In this document: positions 36,158 through 45,480 of the stretch, piece by piece
Position numbering within the stretch: position 1 is the stretch's first letter
How the letters are laid out: every line of letters begins with the position of its first letter
Assembly (NCBI RefSeq): GCF_050434925.1
Contig: NZ_JBNDJK010000001.1
Span: forward strand, 8,308,001 to 8,372,000
DNA length: 64,000 nucleotides
DNA from: Inquilinus ginsengisoli_B
GTDB taxonomy: Bacteria; Pseudomonadota; Alphaproteobacteria; DSM-16000; Inquilinaceae
Direction of reading: 5' to 3'
Notes under the pieces: generated by a model
Database searches by the model: none
Told to the model about the DNA's origin: nothing
Seen by the model: only the letters and a program-made list of their open reading frames with translations
Position numbers and translations under genes: made by a program

Positions 36158-37750
36158 ATGGGAAAATGGGGTAGAAGGCTGCTGGCCCTGGCGGTCGCGC
36201 TGGTGCCGGCCTGCGGCATCGCCGCAGCCAAGACACCGGCGGACCAGCTGGTGATCGGGGCGTCGCTGGCGCAGGTGCTGTCGCTGGACCCCGGCCAGGC
36301 CACCGAATCCGGTTCCTGGATCATCACCTCCAACATCTACGACCGCCTGGTCTCGACCGATCCGAACGACGCGACCAAGCTGGTGCCGCAGCTGGCCGAG
36401 AGCTGGGAGGTCGACGGACGGTCGATCGTCTTCCATCTGCGCGACGCGAAGTTCGCTTCCGGCAACCCGGTCACGGCCGAGGATGCGGCGTGGTCGCTGC
36501 GGCGCATGCTGAAGCTGAACCAGGCCGCCGCGTCGCTGTGGAAGCCCTATGGCTATGACGAAAAGAACATCGACGATTTCCTCGAGGTGGTCGACCCGAA
36601 GACCTTCCGCCTGAAGCTGCCGGAAGGCACGATCGCCGAGTTCGTGCTGTTCGCCCTGTCGGGCAACAACGGCGCCGTGATCGACAAGGCCGAGGCCACC
36701 AAGCACGAGGCCAACAACGATTTCGGCAATGCCTGGCTGCGTGCCAACTCGGCCGGGTCCGGCCCGTACGTGCTGCGCCGCTGGTCGCCGAACGAGATCA
36801 TCCTGATGGACCGCAACGACGCCTTCTGGGGCGGCGCCCCGGCGATGAAGCGGGTTGTGCTGCGCCACGTCGCGGAAAGCCAGGTGCAGCGCCTGCTGCT
36901 GGAACGCGGCGACATCGACGTCGCCACCGCGCTCGCCGCCTCCGACATCGCCGCCTTCGACGGCAAGGCGGATTTCGTCACCCAGCGCGTGCCGACCGGC
37001 GGCTTCTACGTGCTGGCGATGAACACGCAGAACCAGTACCTGGCCAACCCGGATGTCCGCCGCGCCATCGCCTGGGGCCTGGACTATGCCGGCATGCAGA
37101 AGACGATCATGGGCCCCTATGGCCGGGTCCGCCAGGTGCCGGTGCCGGAGAACTATCCGACCGCCCTGCCCGACCCCGGCTATACGCTGGACGTCGCCAA
37201 GGCCAAGGAGCTGATGGCCAAGGCCGGCTTCCCGGACGGCTTCCCGCTGGTGCTGAAGACGATCGCCGAGACTCCGCGCGTCGACCTGGCCACCGCGATC
37301 CAGGCCTCGCTGGCCCAGATCGGCATCAAGGTTTCGATCGAGCAGGGCAACGGCAGCCAGATCATCGCCTCCCACCGCGCCCGGGACTTCGACCTGCTGA
37401 TGCCGCTGACCGGCGGCGGCAACATGGCCGACCCGATCGGGTCGCTGCAGAACTTCACCTACAATCCGGACAACAGCCCGGAAGGCAATTCCGGCTACTT
37501 CACCTGGCGGTCGGCCTGGGACATCCCGGAGCTGACCAAGCTGACGGTGCAGGCCCGCGGCGAGGAGGACCGCGCCAAGCGCGAGGCCCTGTACACCGAG
37601 ATCCAGAAGCTGTTCCTGGCCAGCGGCCCGGCCATCCTGCCGATGTTCGAGCGGTTCTCGCCGGTCGTGGTGTCCGGCAACGTCGAGAACTTCGTCGGCC
37701 AGGGCTTCCGCGGCGTCCGGCTGGATATCGTCAGCAAGAAGGCCGAGTGA
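36158..37750 (+). CDS. Peptide/opine-type ABC importer, substrate-binding protein
   Basis: A 530-aa periplasmic binding protein of the DppA/OppA family (SBP_bac_5). The signal peptide ends near IAAAK (about residue 24). Typical stretches are LVPQLAESWEVDGRSIVFHLRD, ASGNPVTAEDAAWSLRR and DVRRAIAWGLDYAGM. AGGGAGG precedes the ATG. It heads a five-gene importer operon divergent from a uronate regulator. Many alphaproteobacterial Dpp-type systems carry oligosaccharides, opines or glycosides rather than peptides, so an oligouronide or glucuronide is a reasonable guess (inference). Confidence 0.88.
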   Translation: MGKWGRRLLALAVALVPACGIAAAKTPADQLVIGASLAQVLSLDPGQATESGSWIITSNIYDRLVSTDPNDATKLVPQLAESWEVDGRSIVFHLRDAKFASGNPVTAEDAAWSLRRMLKLNQAAASLWKPYGYDEKNIDDFLEVVDPKTFRLKLPEGTIAEFVLFALSGNNGAVIDKAEATKHEANNDFGNAWLRANSAGSGPYVLRRWSPNEIILMDRNDAFWGGAPAMKRVVLRHVAESQVQRLLLERGDIDVATALAASDIAAFDGKADFVTQRVPTGGFYVLAMNTQNQYLANPDVRRAIAWGLDYAGMQKTIMGPYGRVRQVPVPENYPTALPDPGYTLDVAKAKELMAKAGFPDGFPLVLKTIAETPRVDLATAIQASLAQIGIKVSIEQGNGSQIIASHRARDFDLLMPLTGGGNMADPIGSLQNFTYNPDNSPEGNSGYFTWRSAWDIPELTKLTVQARGEEDRAKREALYTEIQKLFLASGPAILPMFERFSPVVVSGNVENFVGQGFRGVRLDIVSKKAE

Positions 37751-37781
37751 CCGCGATGCGGACCGGCGGATGGGAGACGAC

Positions 37782-38807
37782 ATGACCCGCGACCTGCCGC
37801 TCAAGCTGCTGCGCCGCGTCTTCAGCCTGGCTCTCAGCCTGCTGGTTCTGCTGTGCCTCACCTTCGTGATCGGGCGGCTGATGCCGTCCGATCCGGTGGG
37901 CGCCATCGTCGGCGAGCTGGCGGACCCGGCGGCCTATGCGGCGATGCGGGCCAAGATGGGCCTGGACCTGCCGATCCCCGAGCAGTTCTGGGTCTATCTG
38001 AAGAACATGGCCCAGGGCGACCTGGGCACCGCGGTGCTGACCGGCAACCCGGTACTGTCGGACCTGGCCGCCGCCTTCCCGGCGACGCTGGAGCTGGCCA
38101 CGCTGGCCATCATCCTCAGCGTCGTCGTCGGCGTCCCGCTCGGTCTGCTGGCGGCGCTGTACCGCGACACGCTGCTGGACCAGATCGCCCGAGTGCTGGC
38201 CCTGCTGGGCCATTCGCTGCCGGTGTTCTGGTTCGGCATCGTCGGGCTGATCGTGTTCTATGCCGGGCTGCAATGGGTCGGCGGGCCGGGCCGGATCGAC
38301 GTGTTCTACGAGGACATCGTCGAGCCGCGGACCGGCGCCATCCTGATCGACAGCCTGCTGGCCGGCGAGCACGAGATCTTCTGGAACGCGCTGAGCCACC
38401 TGATCCTGCCGGCCTGCATCCTGGCCTATGCCGCGATGGCCTATATCGTCCGCATGACCCGCAGCTTCACGCTGGAGCAGCTGGGCCAGGACTACATCAT
38501 CGCCGCCCGGGCCAAGGGCCTGCGCCTGCCGGCCGTGGTCTGGGGCCACATCCTGCCGAACATCGCGGTGCAGCTGGTCACCATCCTGGCGATCTCCTAC
38601 GGCCATCTGCTGGAGGGGGCGGTGCTGGTGGAGATCGTGTTCTCCTGGCCCGGCATCGGCCAGTACATGACCAACGCGCTGATGATCGGCGACATGAACG
38701 CCATCCTGGCCTGCACCCTGCTTATCGGCCTGATCTTCATGATCCTCAACGTCCTCGCCGACGCCGCCTATCTGGCGCTCGACCCCCGCACGCGGGAGGC
38801 CCGCTGA
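37782..38807 (+). CDS. Peptide/opine-type ABC importer, permease DppB-like
   Basis: A 341-aa inner-membrane permease with an N-terminal helix (about 15-35) and five more. The EAA-loop sequence QDYIIAARAKGLRLPAVVWGHILPN is intact, and VEIVFSWPGIG is typical of DppB. ATG 37782 is chosen because GGGAGA lies a few bases before it; ATG 37770, four codons earlier, is also open. The next permease starts within its stop codon (TGATG). Confidence 0.9.
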   Translation: MTRDLPLKLLRRVFSLALSLLVLLCLTFVIGRLMPSDPVGAIVGELADPAAYAAMRAKMGLDLPIPEQFWVYLKNMAQGDLGTAVLTGNPVLSDLAAAFPATLELATLAIILSVVVGVPLGLLAALYRDTLLDQIARVLALLGHSLPVFWFGIVGLIVFYAGLQWVGGPGRIDVFYEDIVEPRTGAILIDSLLAGEHEIFWNALSHLILPACILAYAAMAYIVRMTRSFTLEQLGQDYIIAARAKGLRLPAVVWGHILPNIAVQLVTILAISYGHLLEGAVLVEIVFSWPGIGQYMTNALMIGDMNAILACTLLIGLIFMILNVLADAAYLALDPRTREAR

Positions 38808-39700
38808 TGTCGATGCAGGCAGAGCAGCCGATCGTGCCGATCGCGGCCGAACCGGCCGCCGGCGGAGCGTGGTCCGTCCAGATCCGCCGCTTCCGGCGCG
38901 AGAAGCTGGGCATGGCCGGGCTGGCCGTCATCGGCGTCCTGGTCGTGATCGCCCTGCTGGCACCCTGGATCGCCCCCTACGACCCGGCCGTGCAGAACCT
39001 GAACAACGTGCTGCAGCCGCCCGGCTGGGGTCATCTCGCCGGCACCGACGAGCTGGGCCGCGACATCTTCAGCCGGCTGGTCTGGGGCAGCCGGATCACG
39101 TTGCAGATCGTCGGCACCGTGACGCTGATCATCGGCCCGATCGGCCTCTTGATCGGCGTCGTCGCCGGCTATTGCGGCGGGCGCGTCGACGCCGTGCTGA
39201 TGCGCGCCACCGACATCGTCCTGTCCTTCCCCTCTCTGGTGCTGGCGCTGGCCTTCGCCGCGGCGCTGGGCGCCGGGCTGGGCACCGCGATCGTCGCCAT
39301 CTCGCTGACCGCCTGGCCGTCGATCGCCCGGCTGGCGCGGGCCGAGACGCTGGTGGTGCGGCAGGCCGAGTACATCGCCGCGGCGCGGCTGTACGGCGCC
39401 TCGCATCTGCGGCTGATCGGCCTCTATGTCATGCCGATGTGCATCCCGTCGGTGATCGTGCGCCTGACCTTGTCGATGGCCGGGGTGATCCTGACCGCGG
39501 CGGGCCTCGGCTTCCTCGGCCTCGGTGCCCAGCCGCCGGCGCCGGAATGGGGGGCGATGATCTCCAGCGGCCGCAAATTCATGCTCGACGCCTGGTGGGT
39601 CTCGGTGATGCCCGGCCTGGCGATCCTGGCGACCAGCCTGGCCTTCAACCTGCTGGGCGATGCGCTGCGCGACGTGCTGGATCCCCGCCATGCCCGGTGA
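38807..39700 (+). CDS. Peptide/opine-type ABC importer, permease DppC-like
   Basis: A 297-aa permease with the DppC-type start (FRREKLGMAGLAVIG), GTDELGRDIFSRLVWGSR, and the EAA loop RQAEYIAAARLYGAS. Near the C-terminus GLGFLGLGAQPPAPEWG is the DppC hallmark. Start overlaps the dppB stop by one base, and the end overlaps the first ATPase gene by 11 bp. Confidence 0.9.
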   Translation: MSMQAEQPIVPIAAEPAAGGAWSVQIRRFRREKLGMAGLAVIGVLVVIALLAPWIAPYDPAVQNLNNVLQPPGWGHLAGTDELGRDIFSRLVWGSRITLQIVGTVTLIIGPIGLLIGVVAGYCGGRVDAVLMRATDIVLSFPSLVLALAFAAALGAGLGTAIVAISLTAWPSIARLARAETLVVRQAEYIAAARLYGASHLRLIGLYVMPMCIPSVIVRLTLSMAGVILTAAGLGFLGLGAQPPAPEWGAMISSGRKFMLDAWWVSVMPGLAILATSLAFNLLGDALRDVLDPRHAR

Positions 39701-40544
39701 CGTCCCCATGCTTCAGGTGGAGAACCTGTCGGTGACCTTCGGCCACGGCGCCTATGCCGTCCGGGCGGTCCGCGACGTCAGCTTCGCGCTGGGCCGCGAG
39801 CGGCTGGGGATCGTCGGCGAATCCGGCTCGGGCAAGTCGACCGCCGGGCGTGCCATCATGCGGCTGCAGCCGAAGGGCGCGCAGGTGCAGGCCGACGCGC
39901 TGCGCTTCATGGGCCGCGACCTGCTGGCCCTGCGCGAGCGCGAGATGACCCGGATCCGCGGCCGCGACATGGCCCTGATCCTGCAGGACCCGCGCTATTC
40001 GCTGAACCCGGTGAAGCCGATCGGGGCGCAGATCGCGGAATCGGCGCGGGTGCATCTGAAGCTGGGCGGCCGGGCGGCGCGCAAGGCGGCGCTGGAGATG
40101 CTGGGCCATGTCCGGATCCGCGATCCGGAGCGGACCATGGCGCTGTACCCGCACGAGATCTCCGGCGGCATGGGCCAGCGCGCCATGATCGCGATGATGC
40201 TGCTGAACAAGCCGAAGCTGGTGATCGCCGACGAGCCGACCTCGGCGCTCGACGTCAGCGTGCGCCAGGACGTGCTGACCCTGCTGGACGGGCTGGTGCG
40301 GGAGAACGGCTCCGGCCTGATCCTGATCAGCCACGACATCCGCATGGTCGCGCGCTTCTGCGACCGCATCCTCGTCATGTATGCCGGCCGGGTGGTCGAG
40401 GAGCTGCGCTCGCTCGACGAGGCGGCGCATCCCTATACCCGGGGCCTGATCGCCTCGATGCCCGGCTTCGACGGCCCGCGGCCGCACCGGCTGCCGGTGA
40501 TCGACCGGGCCCGCCTCGCCGCTCTCGAGGAGACTGCCCGATGA
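39690..40544 (+). CDS. Peptide/opine-type ABC importer, ATPase DppD-like
   Basis: A 284-aa ATPase with Walker A GESGSGKST, Q-loop LILQDPRYSLNP, signature ISGGMGQR and Walker B LVIADEPTSALD. The C-terminus ends soon after HPYTRGLIASMP and lacks the Cys-rich oligopeptide-type tail seen in the second Dpp system of this window. The start at 39690 overlaps dppC; ATG 39708 is the alternative, and neither has a good RBS, which fits translational coupling. Confidence 0.87.
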   Translation: MPGDVPMLQVENLSVTFGHGAYAVRAVRDVSFALGRERLGIVGESGSGKSTAGRAIMRLQPKGAQVQADALRFMGRDLLALREREMTRIRGRDMALILQDPRYSLNPVKPIGAQIAESARVHLKLGGRAARKAALEMLGHVRIRDPERTMALYPHEISGGMGQRAMIAMMLLNKPKLVIADEPTSALDVSVRQDVLTLLDGLVRENGSGLILISHDIRMVARFCDRILVMYAGRVVEELRSLDEAAHPYTRGLIASMPGFDGPRPHRLPVIDRARLAALEETAR

Positions 40545-41296
40545 GCCCCGGAGAGACGATGGTCCGGGTTGCGGATCTCGATGTGCGCTTCCAGTCCCGC
40601 CGCGGCAGCGCGCATGCGGTGAAGAGCGTGTCCTTCGCGGTCGAGCCCGGCGGCGCGTTGGGCATCGTCGGCGAATCCGGCTGCGGCAAGTCGACCGTGC
40701 TGCGCTCCCTGGCCGGGCTGGAGCAGCGCTGGACCGGTCGGATCGAGCTGGCCGGCAAGCCGGTCGGCCCGACGCGCAGCCGCGACGAGCTGAGCCGGGT
40801 GCAGATGGTGTTCCAGGACCCCTACGGGTCGCTGCATCCGCGGCACCGCATCGGCCGCGCCTTGGCCGAGCCGCTGATCGCCATGGGCCTGCCGGACCCG
40901 TGGGACCATGTGCCCGGCGCTTTGGCACGGGTGGGCCTGCCGGCGCGCTTCGCCGACCGCTATCCGCATGAGCTGTCGGGCGGCCAGCGGCAGCGCGTTG
41001 CCATCGCCCGGGCTCTGGCCCTGCAGCCGTCGATCGTGCTGCTGGACGAGCCGACCTCGGCCCTCGACGTGTCGATCCAGGCCGAGATCCTGAACCTGCT
41101 GATGGCCCTGCGCGAGGAACACCGGCTGACCTATGTCTTCGTCAGCCACGACCTCGCCGTGGTCGGCCAGATGTGCGACCGGGTGCTGGTGATGAAGGAC
41201 GGTGCCTGCATCGAGGAGCTGTCCTCCGATGCGTTGCGCGCCCGCACCGTTGCCGCGCCCTACACGCGGGAGCTGATCGCCAACAGCTTCCTCTGA
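40541..41296 (+). CDS. Peptide/opine-type ABC importer, ATPase DppF-like
   Basis: A 251-aa ATPase with Walker A GESGCGKST, Q-loop MVFQDPYGSLHP, signature LSGGQRQRV and Walker B VLLDEPTSALD. It overlaps the first ATPase gene by 4 bp. It forms the second half of the ATPase heterodimer. It is shorter than E. coli DppF and ends directly after PYTRELIANSF. Last gene of the operon; the convergent aconitase gene ends 19 bp beyond. Confidence 0.88.
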   Translation: MSPGETMVRVADLDVRFQSRRGSAHAVKSVSFAVEPGGALGIVGESGCGKSTVLRSLAGLEQRWTGRIELAGKPVGPTRSRDELSRVQMVFQDPYGSLHPRHRIGRALAEPLIAMGLPDPWDHVPGALARVGLPARFADRYPHELSGGQRQRVAIARALALQPSIVLLDEPTSALDVSIQAEILNLLMALREEHRLTYVFVSHDLAVVGQMCDRVLVMKDGACIEELSSDALRARTVAAPYTRELIANSFL

Positions 41297-41315
41297 CCGT
41301 CCGCCGGGCCGCGGT

Positions 41316-43928
41316 TCAGCCGTCCGATGCCATGGCCCGACGCAGGATCAGGGGAATGATCCCGCCGGCGCGCAGGATCTCGATCTCCAGCGTGGTCTCG
41401 ATGGCGGCGGTGGCCGGCAGCGCCTCGGTCCCGCCCGCGGCGCGATGCAGCGTCACCGCGACCTCGGCCCGCGGCGCCAGCCGGTCCGGATCGGCCGCGA
41501 TCGCCAGCCGGTCGCCGGGCGCCAGTTCCAGCTCCGCCGGATGCCGGGCAAGCCGCAGCGGCAGCACGCCCATGCCGATCAGGTTGGAGCGGTGGATGCG
41601 CTCGAAGCCGAGTGCCAGCACCGCGCGGATTCCGAGCAGCGCCGCGCCCTTGGCCGCCCAGTCCCGCGACGATCCCATGCCGTAGCGCTCGCCGCCGACG
41701 ATGACCACGGCCTCGCCGTCGCGCTCGTAGCGCTCGGCGGCGCGCCACAGCGGCAGCGCCTCGCCCGACCCGGCATGAATGGTCGAGCCGGGGGCGATCC
41801 CCGGCGCCAGCAGGTTGCGGACACTGCGGTTGGTGAACAGGCCGCGCAGCATCATCTGCCAATTGCCGCGGCGCGCGGCGAAGACGTTGAGGTCGCGCCG
41901 GTCCTCGCCATGCGCGGCCAGATGCTCCGCCGCCTCGCTGTCCGCCGGGATCTGCCCGGCCGGCGAGATGTGGTCGGTGGTGATGTCGTCGCCGAGCACG
42001 ATCAGGGGATGCGCCCGATAGGCGCCCAGCCGGGTGCCCGCGCCGAAGCCGGCGAAGGGCGGCCGGCGGATATAGGTCGAGGCCTCGTCCCAGGGGAACA
42101 GCGGCGATTCCGGGGCGTCGAGCCGCGCCCAGTCCGCGCTCGCCTCGGCCCGGTCGTAGGCTGTGGCGTAGTCGGCGGGGTCGACGGCGGCGGCCAGCGC
42201 CGCGTCGATCTCCGCCCCCGTCGGCCACAGATCGGCGAGCCGGATCTCGGCGCCGGCGGCCGACCGGCCGATCGGGCCGGCGAGGATGTCGCGGTTCACG
42301 TCGCCGGCCAGGGCGAAGGCGACGACCAGCGGCGGCGAGGCCAGGAAGCCGGCCTCGAGCTGCGGATGCACCCGGCCCGGGAAGTTGCGGTTGCCGGAGA
42401 GGACCGCGACCGGAAGGATGCCGCGCCCTGCCATCGCCCGCTCGATCGCCGGCGTCATCGGCCCGGAATTGCCGATGCAGGTGGTGCAGCCATAGCCGAC
42501 GATGCCGAAGCCGACGGCTTCGAGATCCTCCAGCAGGCCGGCGCGGCGCAGCATGCGCTCGGCCGTCGGCGATCCCGGCGCCAACGAGGTCTTCACCCAG
42601 GCCGGCGGCGCCAGGCCGAGGCGCCGTGCCTTGCGCGCCAGCAGCCCGGCGGCGACGAGGAGGCGCGGATCCGAGGTGTTGGTGCAGCTGGTGATCGCGG
42701 CGATCGCCACGGCCCCGTCGCCCGGTTCCCCGGCCATCGGGGCGGCGGGCGGGGCCGGCAGCATCGGCGCCAGGGCGGCGACGGTGGCTCCGGCCGAGAT
42801 CCGGTCCTGCGGCCGGCGCGGGCCGGCCAGGCTGACCTTGACCTCGCCGAGGTCGAACTCGACCGTCTCGCTGTAGCGCGGCGTCGCCGCCGGGTCGAAC
42901 CAGAGACCCTGGCGGCGGGCATAGTCCTCGACCAGCTGGACCTGCGCCGCCGTCCGCCCGGTGCCGCGCAGATAGCGCAGCGTCTGCGCATCGATCGGAA
43001 AATAACCGGAGTTGCCGCCGAACTCCGGCGCCATGTTGGCGACCACGGCGCGGTCGCCGGCCGACAGGGTGGCGACGCCGGGGCCGAAGAACTCGACGAA
43101 GCGGTCGGCGAGGTCGATCCGCCGCAGCCGCTCGGTGACGGTCAGCGCCAGGTCCGTCGCCAGCACGCCCGGCCTCAGGCGGCCGGTCAGCCGGACGCCG
43201 ACGATTTCGGGCACGCGCATCATCACGGGCATGCCGAAGCACACGCTTTCGGCCTCCAGCCCGCCGACGCCCCAGGCCAGCACGCCGATGCCGTTGATCA
43301 TCGGCGTGTGGCTGTCGGTGCCGATCAGGGTGTCCGGCACGGCCCAGGCGACGCCGTCGCGCTCGGCGGTGCCGACCACCGTCGCCAGCCGCTCCAGGTT
43401 CAGCGTGTGCATGATGCCGGTGCCGGGCGGGTGCACACGGACGCCGGACAGCGCGTTGGTCGCCCATTTCATGAAGCGGTAGCGCTCGGCGTTGCGGCCG
43501 AGCTCGCACTCCATGTTCCGCCGCATCGCGTCCGGCGTGCCGAAGACATCGACGGCGAGGGAATGGTCGGTCGAGACGTCGACCGGCAGGACCGGGTTCA
43601 ACCGGCGCGGGTCGCCGCCGGCCTCGGCGAGAGCCGCGCGCATCCCGGCGATGTCGACCAGCGCCGGGCCGCAGGTGGTGTCGTGCATCAGCACGCGGCC
43701 GGGCAGGAACGGGATCTCCTCTTCGCCCCGCCCGGTGCCGAGCCAGGCGAGGATCGCCGCCGCCGCGCGCGGCGCGTCCTCGCCCGCATTGCGCAGCACG
43801 TTCTCCAGCAGGATGCGATGGATGGTGGGCAGCCGGCCGAGATCGGCGCCGGCCGCATCCCGCAGATCGACGATGTGGTATCGGCGACCGCCCGAAGTCA
43901 GCGATGCGGATGCAGTCATCACGGTCAC
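41316..43928 (-). CDS. acnA: Aconitate hydratase, AcnA type
   Basis: An 870-aa 4Fe-4S enzyme interconverting citrate and isocitrate. Cluster ligands are in TSCTNTSDP (about 415) and GCTTCIGNSGP (about 480); the swivel-domain motif YGMGSSRDWAAKG and VLMHDTTCGPALVD are intact. GTG 43928 has GGGAG eight bases upstream; ATG three codons later (43919) is possible. A longer frame on the same strand (to 44283) is a shadow. The divergence of the N-terminus and the setting beside uronate genes hint that it may be a second aconitase, not the housekeeping one; a homologous hydro-lyase substrate cannot be excluded. Confidence 0.87.
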   Translation of the reverse strand: MTVMTASASLTSGGRRYHIVDLRDAAGADLGRLPTIHRILLENVLRNAGEDAPRAAAAILAWLGTGRGEEEIPFLPGRVLMHDTTCGPALVDIAGMRAALAEAGGDPRRLNPVLPVDVSTDHSLAVDVFGTPDAMRRNMECELGRNAERYRFMKWATNALSGVRVHPPGTGIMHTLNLERLATVVGTAERDGVAWAVPDTLIGTDSHTPMINGIGVLAWGVGGLEAESVCFGMPVMMRVPEIVGVRLTGRLRPGVLATDLALTVTERLRRIDLADRFVEFFGPGVATLSAGDRAVVANMAPEFGGNSGYFPIDAQTLRYLRGTGRTAAQVQLVEDYARRQGLWFDPAATPRYSETVEFDLGEVKVSLAGPRRPQDRISAGATVAALAPMLPAPPAAPMAGEPGDGAVAIAAITSCTNTSDPRLLVAAGLLARKARRLGLAPPAWVKTSLAPGSPTAERMLRRAGLLEDLEAVGFGIVGYGCTTCIGNSGPMTPAIERAMAGRGILPVAVLSGNRNFPGRVHPQLEAGFLASPPLVVAFALAGDVNRDILAGPIGRSAAGAEIRLADLWPTGAEIDAALAAAVDPADYATAYDRAEASADWARLDAPESPLFPWDEASTYIRRPPFAGFGAGTRLGAYRAHPLIVLGDDITTDHISPAGQIPADSEAAEHLAAHGEDRRDLNVFAARRGNWQMMLRGLFTNRSVRNLLAPGIAPGSTIHAGSGEALPLWRAAERYERDGEAVVIVGGERYGMGSSRDWAAKGAALLGIRAVLALGFERIHRSNLIGMGVLPLRLARHPAELELAPGDRLAIAADPDRLAPRAEVAVTLHRAAGGTEALPATAAIETTLEIEILRAGGIIPLILRRAMASDG

Positions 43929-44078
43929 GCAAGGATCTCCCGACTTCGGCACTCCAAATTTGCACTATAGAGCCCAAAATGCAATTCTGAATGCAGCGCG
44001 CCGAAGAAGGCGGATGCTTGCACGGATGGCCCCGCCCCGTATCATCAAGATCTCCACGACCACTGCGGGAGGCCCCTG

Positions 44079-45206
44079 ATGGATCGCCGGACCTTTCTCG
44101 CGACGGGAGCTGCCACGGCCGCCTTCGGAACCGAAGCGCTCGCCCAGCACGCCGATCACCTGCCGCCGCTGAAGGACGCACCGCCCTCGCCCGCGCCCTA
44201 TTCCCGCCTGAAGGGCGGAGACTTCGTGCACCATCTCGAACCCGCGCAGGAGGCCCAGCGCGTGTTCGACAGCCCGGCGCCAAAGGGACCGCAAGGCCGC
44301 TGGATCGCTCGCGCGCCGCTGCCGATCCCGCGCAGCGAAATGGCCTGGGCGACGGCCTGGTCGGACCGCATGCACATCGTCGGCGGCTATGGCGAAGGCC
44401 GCGTCGACCGCGCCTATCACCATGTCTACGATCCCGGTGCGGACCGGTGGTTCGACGCGGCCCCGCTGCCGCGCGGCGCCAACCATGTGGCGGTCACGGC
44501 CGATGCCGGCCGGGTCTATGCCTTCGGCGGCTTCATCCAGCAGAACCGCGATCCGGACACCAACGCCTATGCCTATGACGTTGCCGCGGACCGGTGGAGC
44601 GCCATCGCCCCCCTGCCCCGCGCCCGCGGCGCCGCCGCGGCCGTGGTGCTGGACGGCAAGGTCCATCTGATCGGCGGGGCCGCGGCACCCGTGGCGGAGC
44701 GGGCGAGCGTCGGCTGGCACGAAGTCTACGATCCGCAGTCGGACCGGTGGGAGATGCGCAAGGCCCTGCCGGGCGCGCGCGACCACGTCGGCTGCGTGGC
44801 CTATGAGGGCGTGATCCACATCATCGGCGGGCGCTTCAACACCTTCGAGTACAACACCGATCTGCACCACGCGTACCTGCCCGAGCGCGACACTTGGGAG
44901 GAGCGCTCACCGATCCCCACGGCCCGGTCCGGGCACGGGCTCGTGGTCTATCGCGGCCGCCTGTTCGCCATGGGCGGCGAGGGCGGCGTCCTCGAGCAGG
45001 GCGTGCCGCGGCAGGCCAAGGTGTTCGGGCAGACCGAGAGCTACGACCCGAGGACCGATTCCTGGCAGCAGCACGCGCCGATGCTGACCCCGCGCCATGC
45101 CGTCGGCGCGACCGTGCTGGGCGACCGGATCTATGTGGCGGGCGGCGGCGCCGTGCTCGGCGGATCGCTGCAATCGGCCGTCCACGAGGCCTTTGCGCTG
45201 GAGTGA
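44079..45206 (+). CDS. Tat-exported kelch-repeat protein
   Basis: A 375-aa protein with a twin-arginine signal (DRRTFLATGAA, cleavage near ALAQ at about 23). Residues about 75-370 contain six kelch blades; each has the GG pair and a W about a dozen residues on (HIVGGYGEGR ... YDPGADRWFDAA; YAFGGF ... DRWSAIA; HLIGGAAAP ... DRWEMRK; HIIGGRF ... DTWEERS; FAMGGEGG ... DSWQQHA; YVAGGGA). The beta-propeller probably binds a carbohydrate or protein in the periplasm. No enzyme motif is seen. It is divergent from the aconitase gene. Confidence 0.85.
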   Translation: MDRRTFLATGAATAAFGTEALAQHADHLPPLKDAPPSPAPYSRLKGGDFVHHLEPAQEAQRVFDSPAPKGPQGRWIARAPLPIPRSEMAWATAWSDRMHIVGGYGEGRVDRAYHHVYDPGADRWFDAAPLPRGANHVAVTADAGRVYAFGGFIQQNRDPDTNAYAYDVAADRWSAIAPLPRARGAAAAVVLDGKVHLIGGAAAPVAERASVGWHEVYDPQSDRWEMRKALPGARDHVGCVAYEGVIHIIGGRFNTFEYNTDLHHAYLPERDTWEERSPIPTARSGHGLVVYRGRLFAMGGEGGVLEQGVPRQAKVFGQTESYDPRTDSWQQHAPMLTPRHAVGATVLGDRIYVAGGGAVLGGSLQSAVHEAFALE

Positions 45207-45480
45207 AAGGCCTGGGCGTCAAGCTTGCCGCGCGGCTCGCCAGGAAGCGCCTCACGCGCTCGTTCCGCGGCTCCTGCAACGCCGCCGACGCCCGGGCCCA
45301 GGGCGAGCACGTCGTCATGGGCGCGCCCAAGAGTGAAATTTTGGTGCTGCAAATGCTGACGAAGGGCCCGGATAGAGGCGGCCGAAGCGACCAGTGACCG
45401 ACGTCCGGCGAAGATATAGTATCACACGCTCGGGACGCAGAAAGTCATGCCAAGAACTCGCTGGCCAGGATAGGTGGGAA
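45207..45480. other. Intergenic region before the methyltransferase
   Basis: About 270 bp whose last part (from about 45330) is noticeably less GC-rich. I see no gene, repeat or terminator that I can support. The sequence GATATAGTATC near 45411 could be part of a promoter for the next gene. Confidence 0.35.

Noticed and set aside
41260..44283. 1007-aa open frame overlapping the aconitase gene
   Set aside because: Its translation is compositionally biased and has no motifs; the aconitase frame contains all expected Fe-S and active-site residues.
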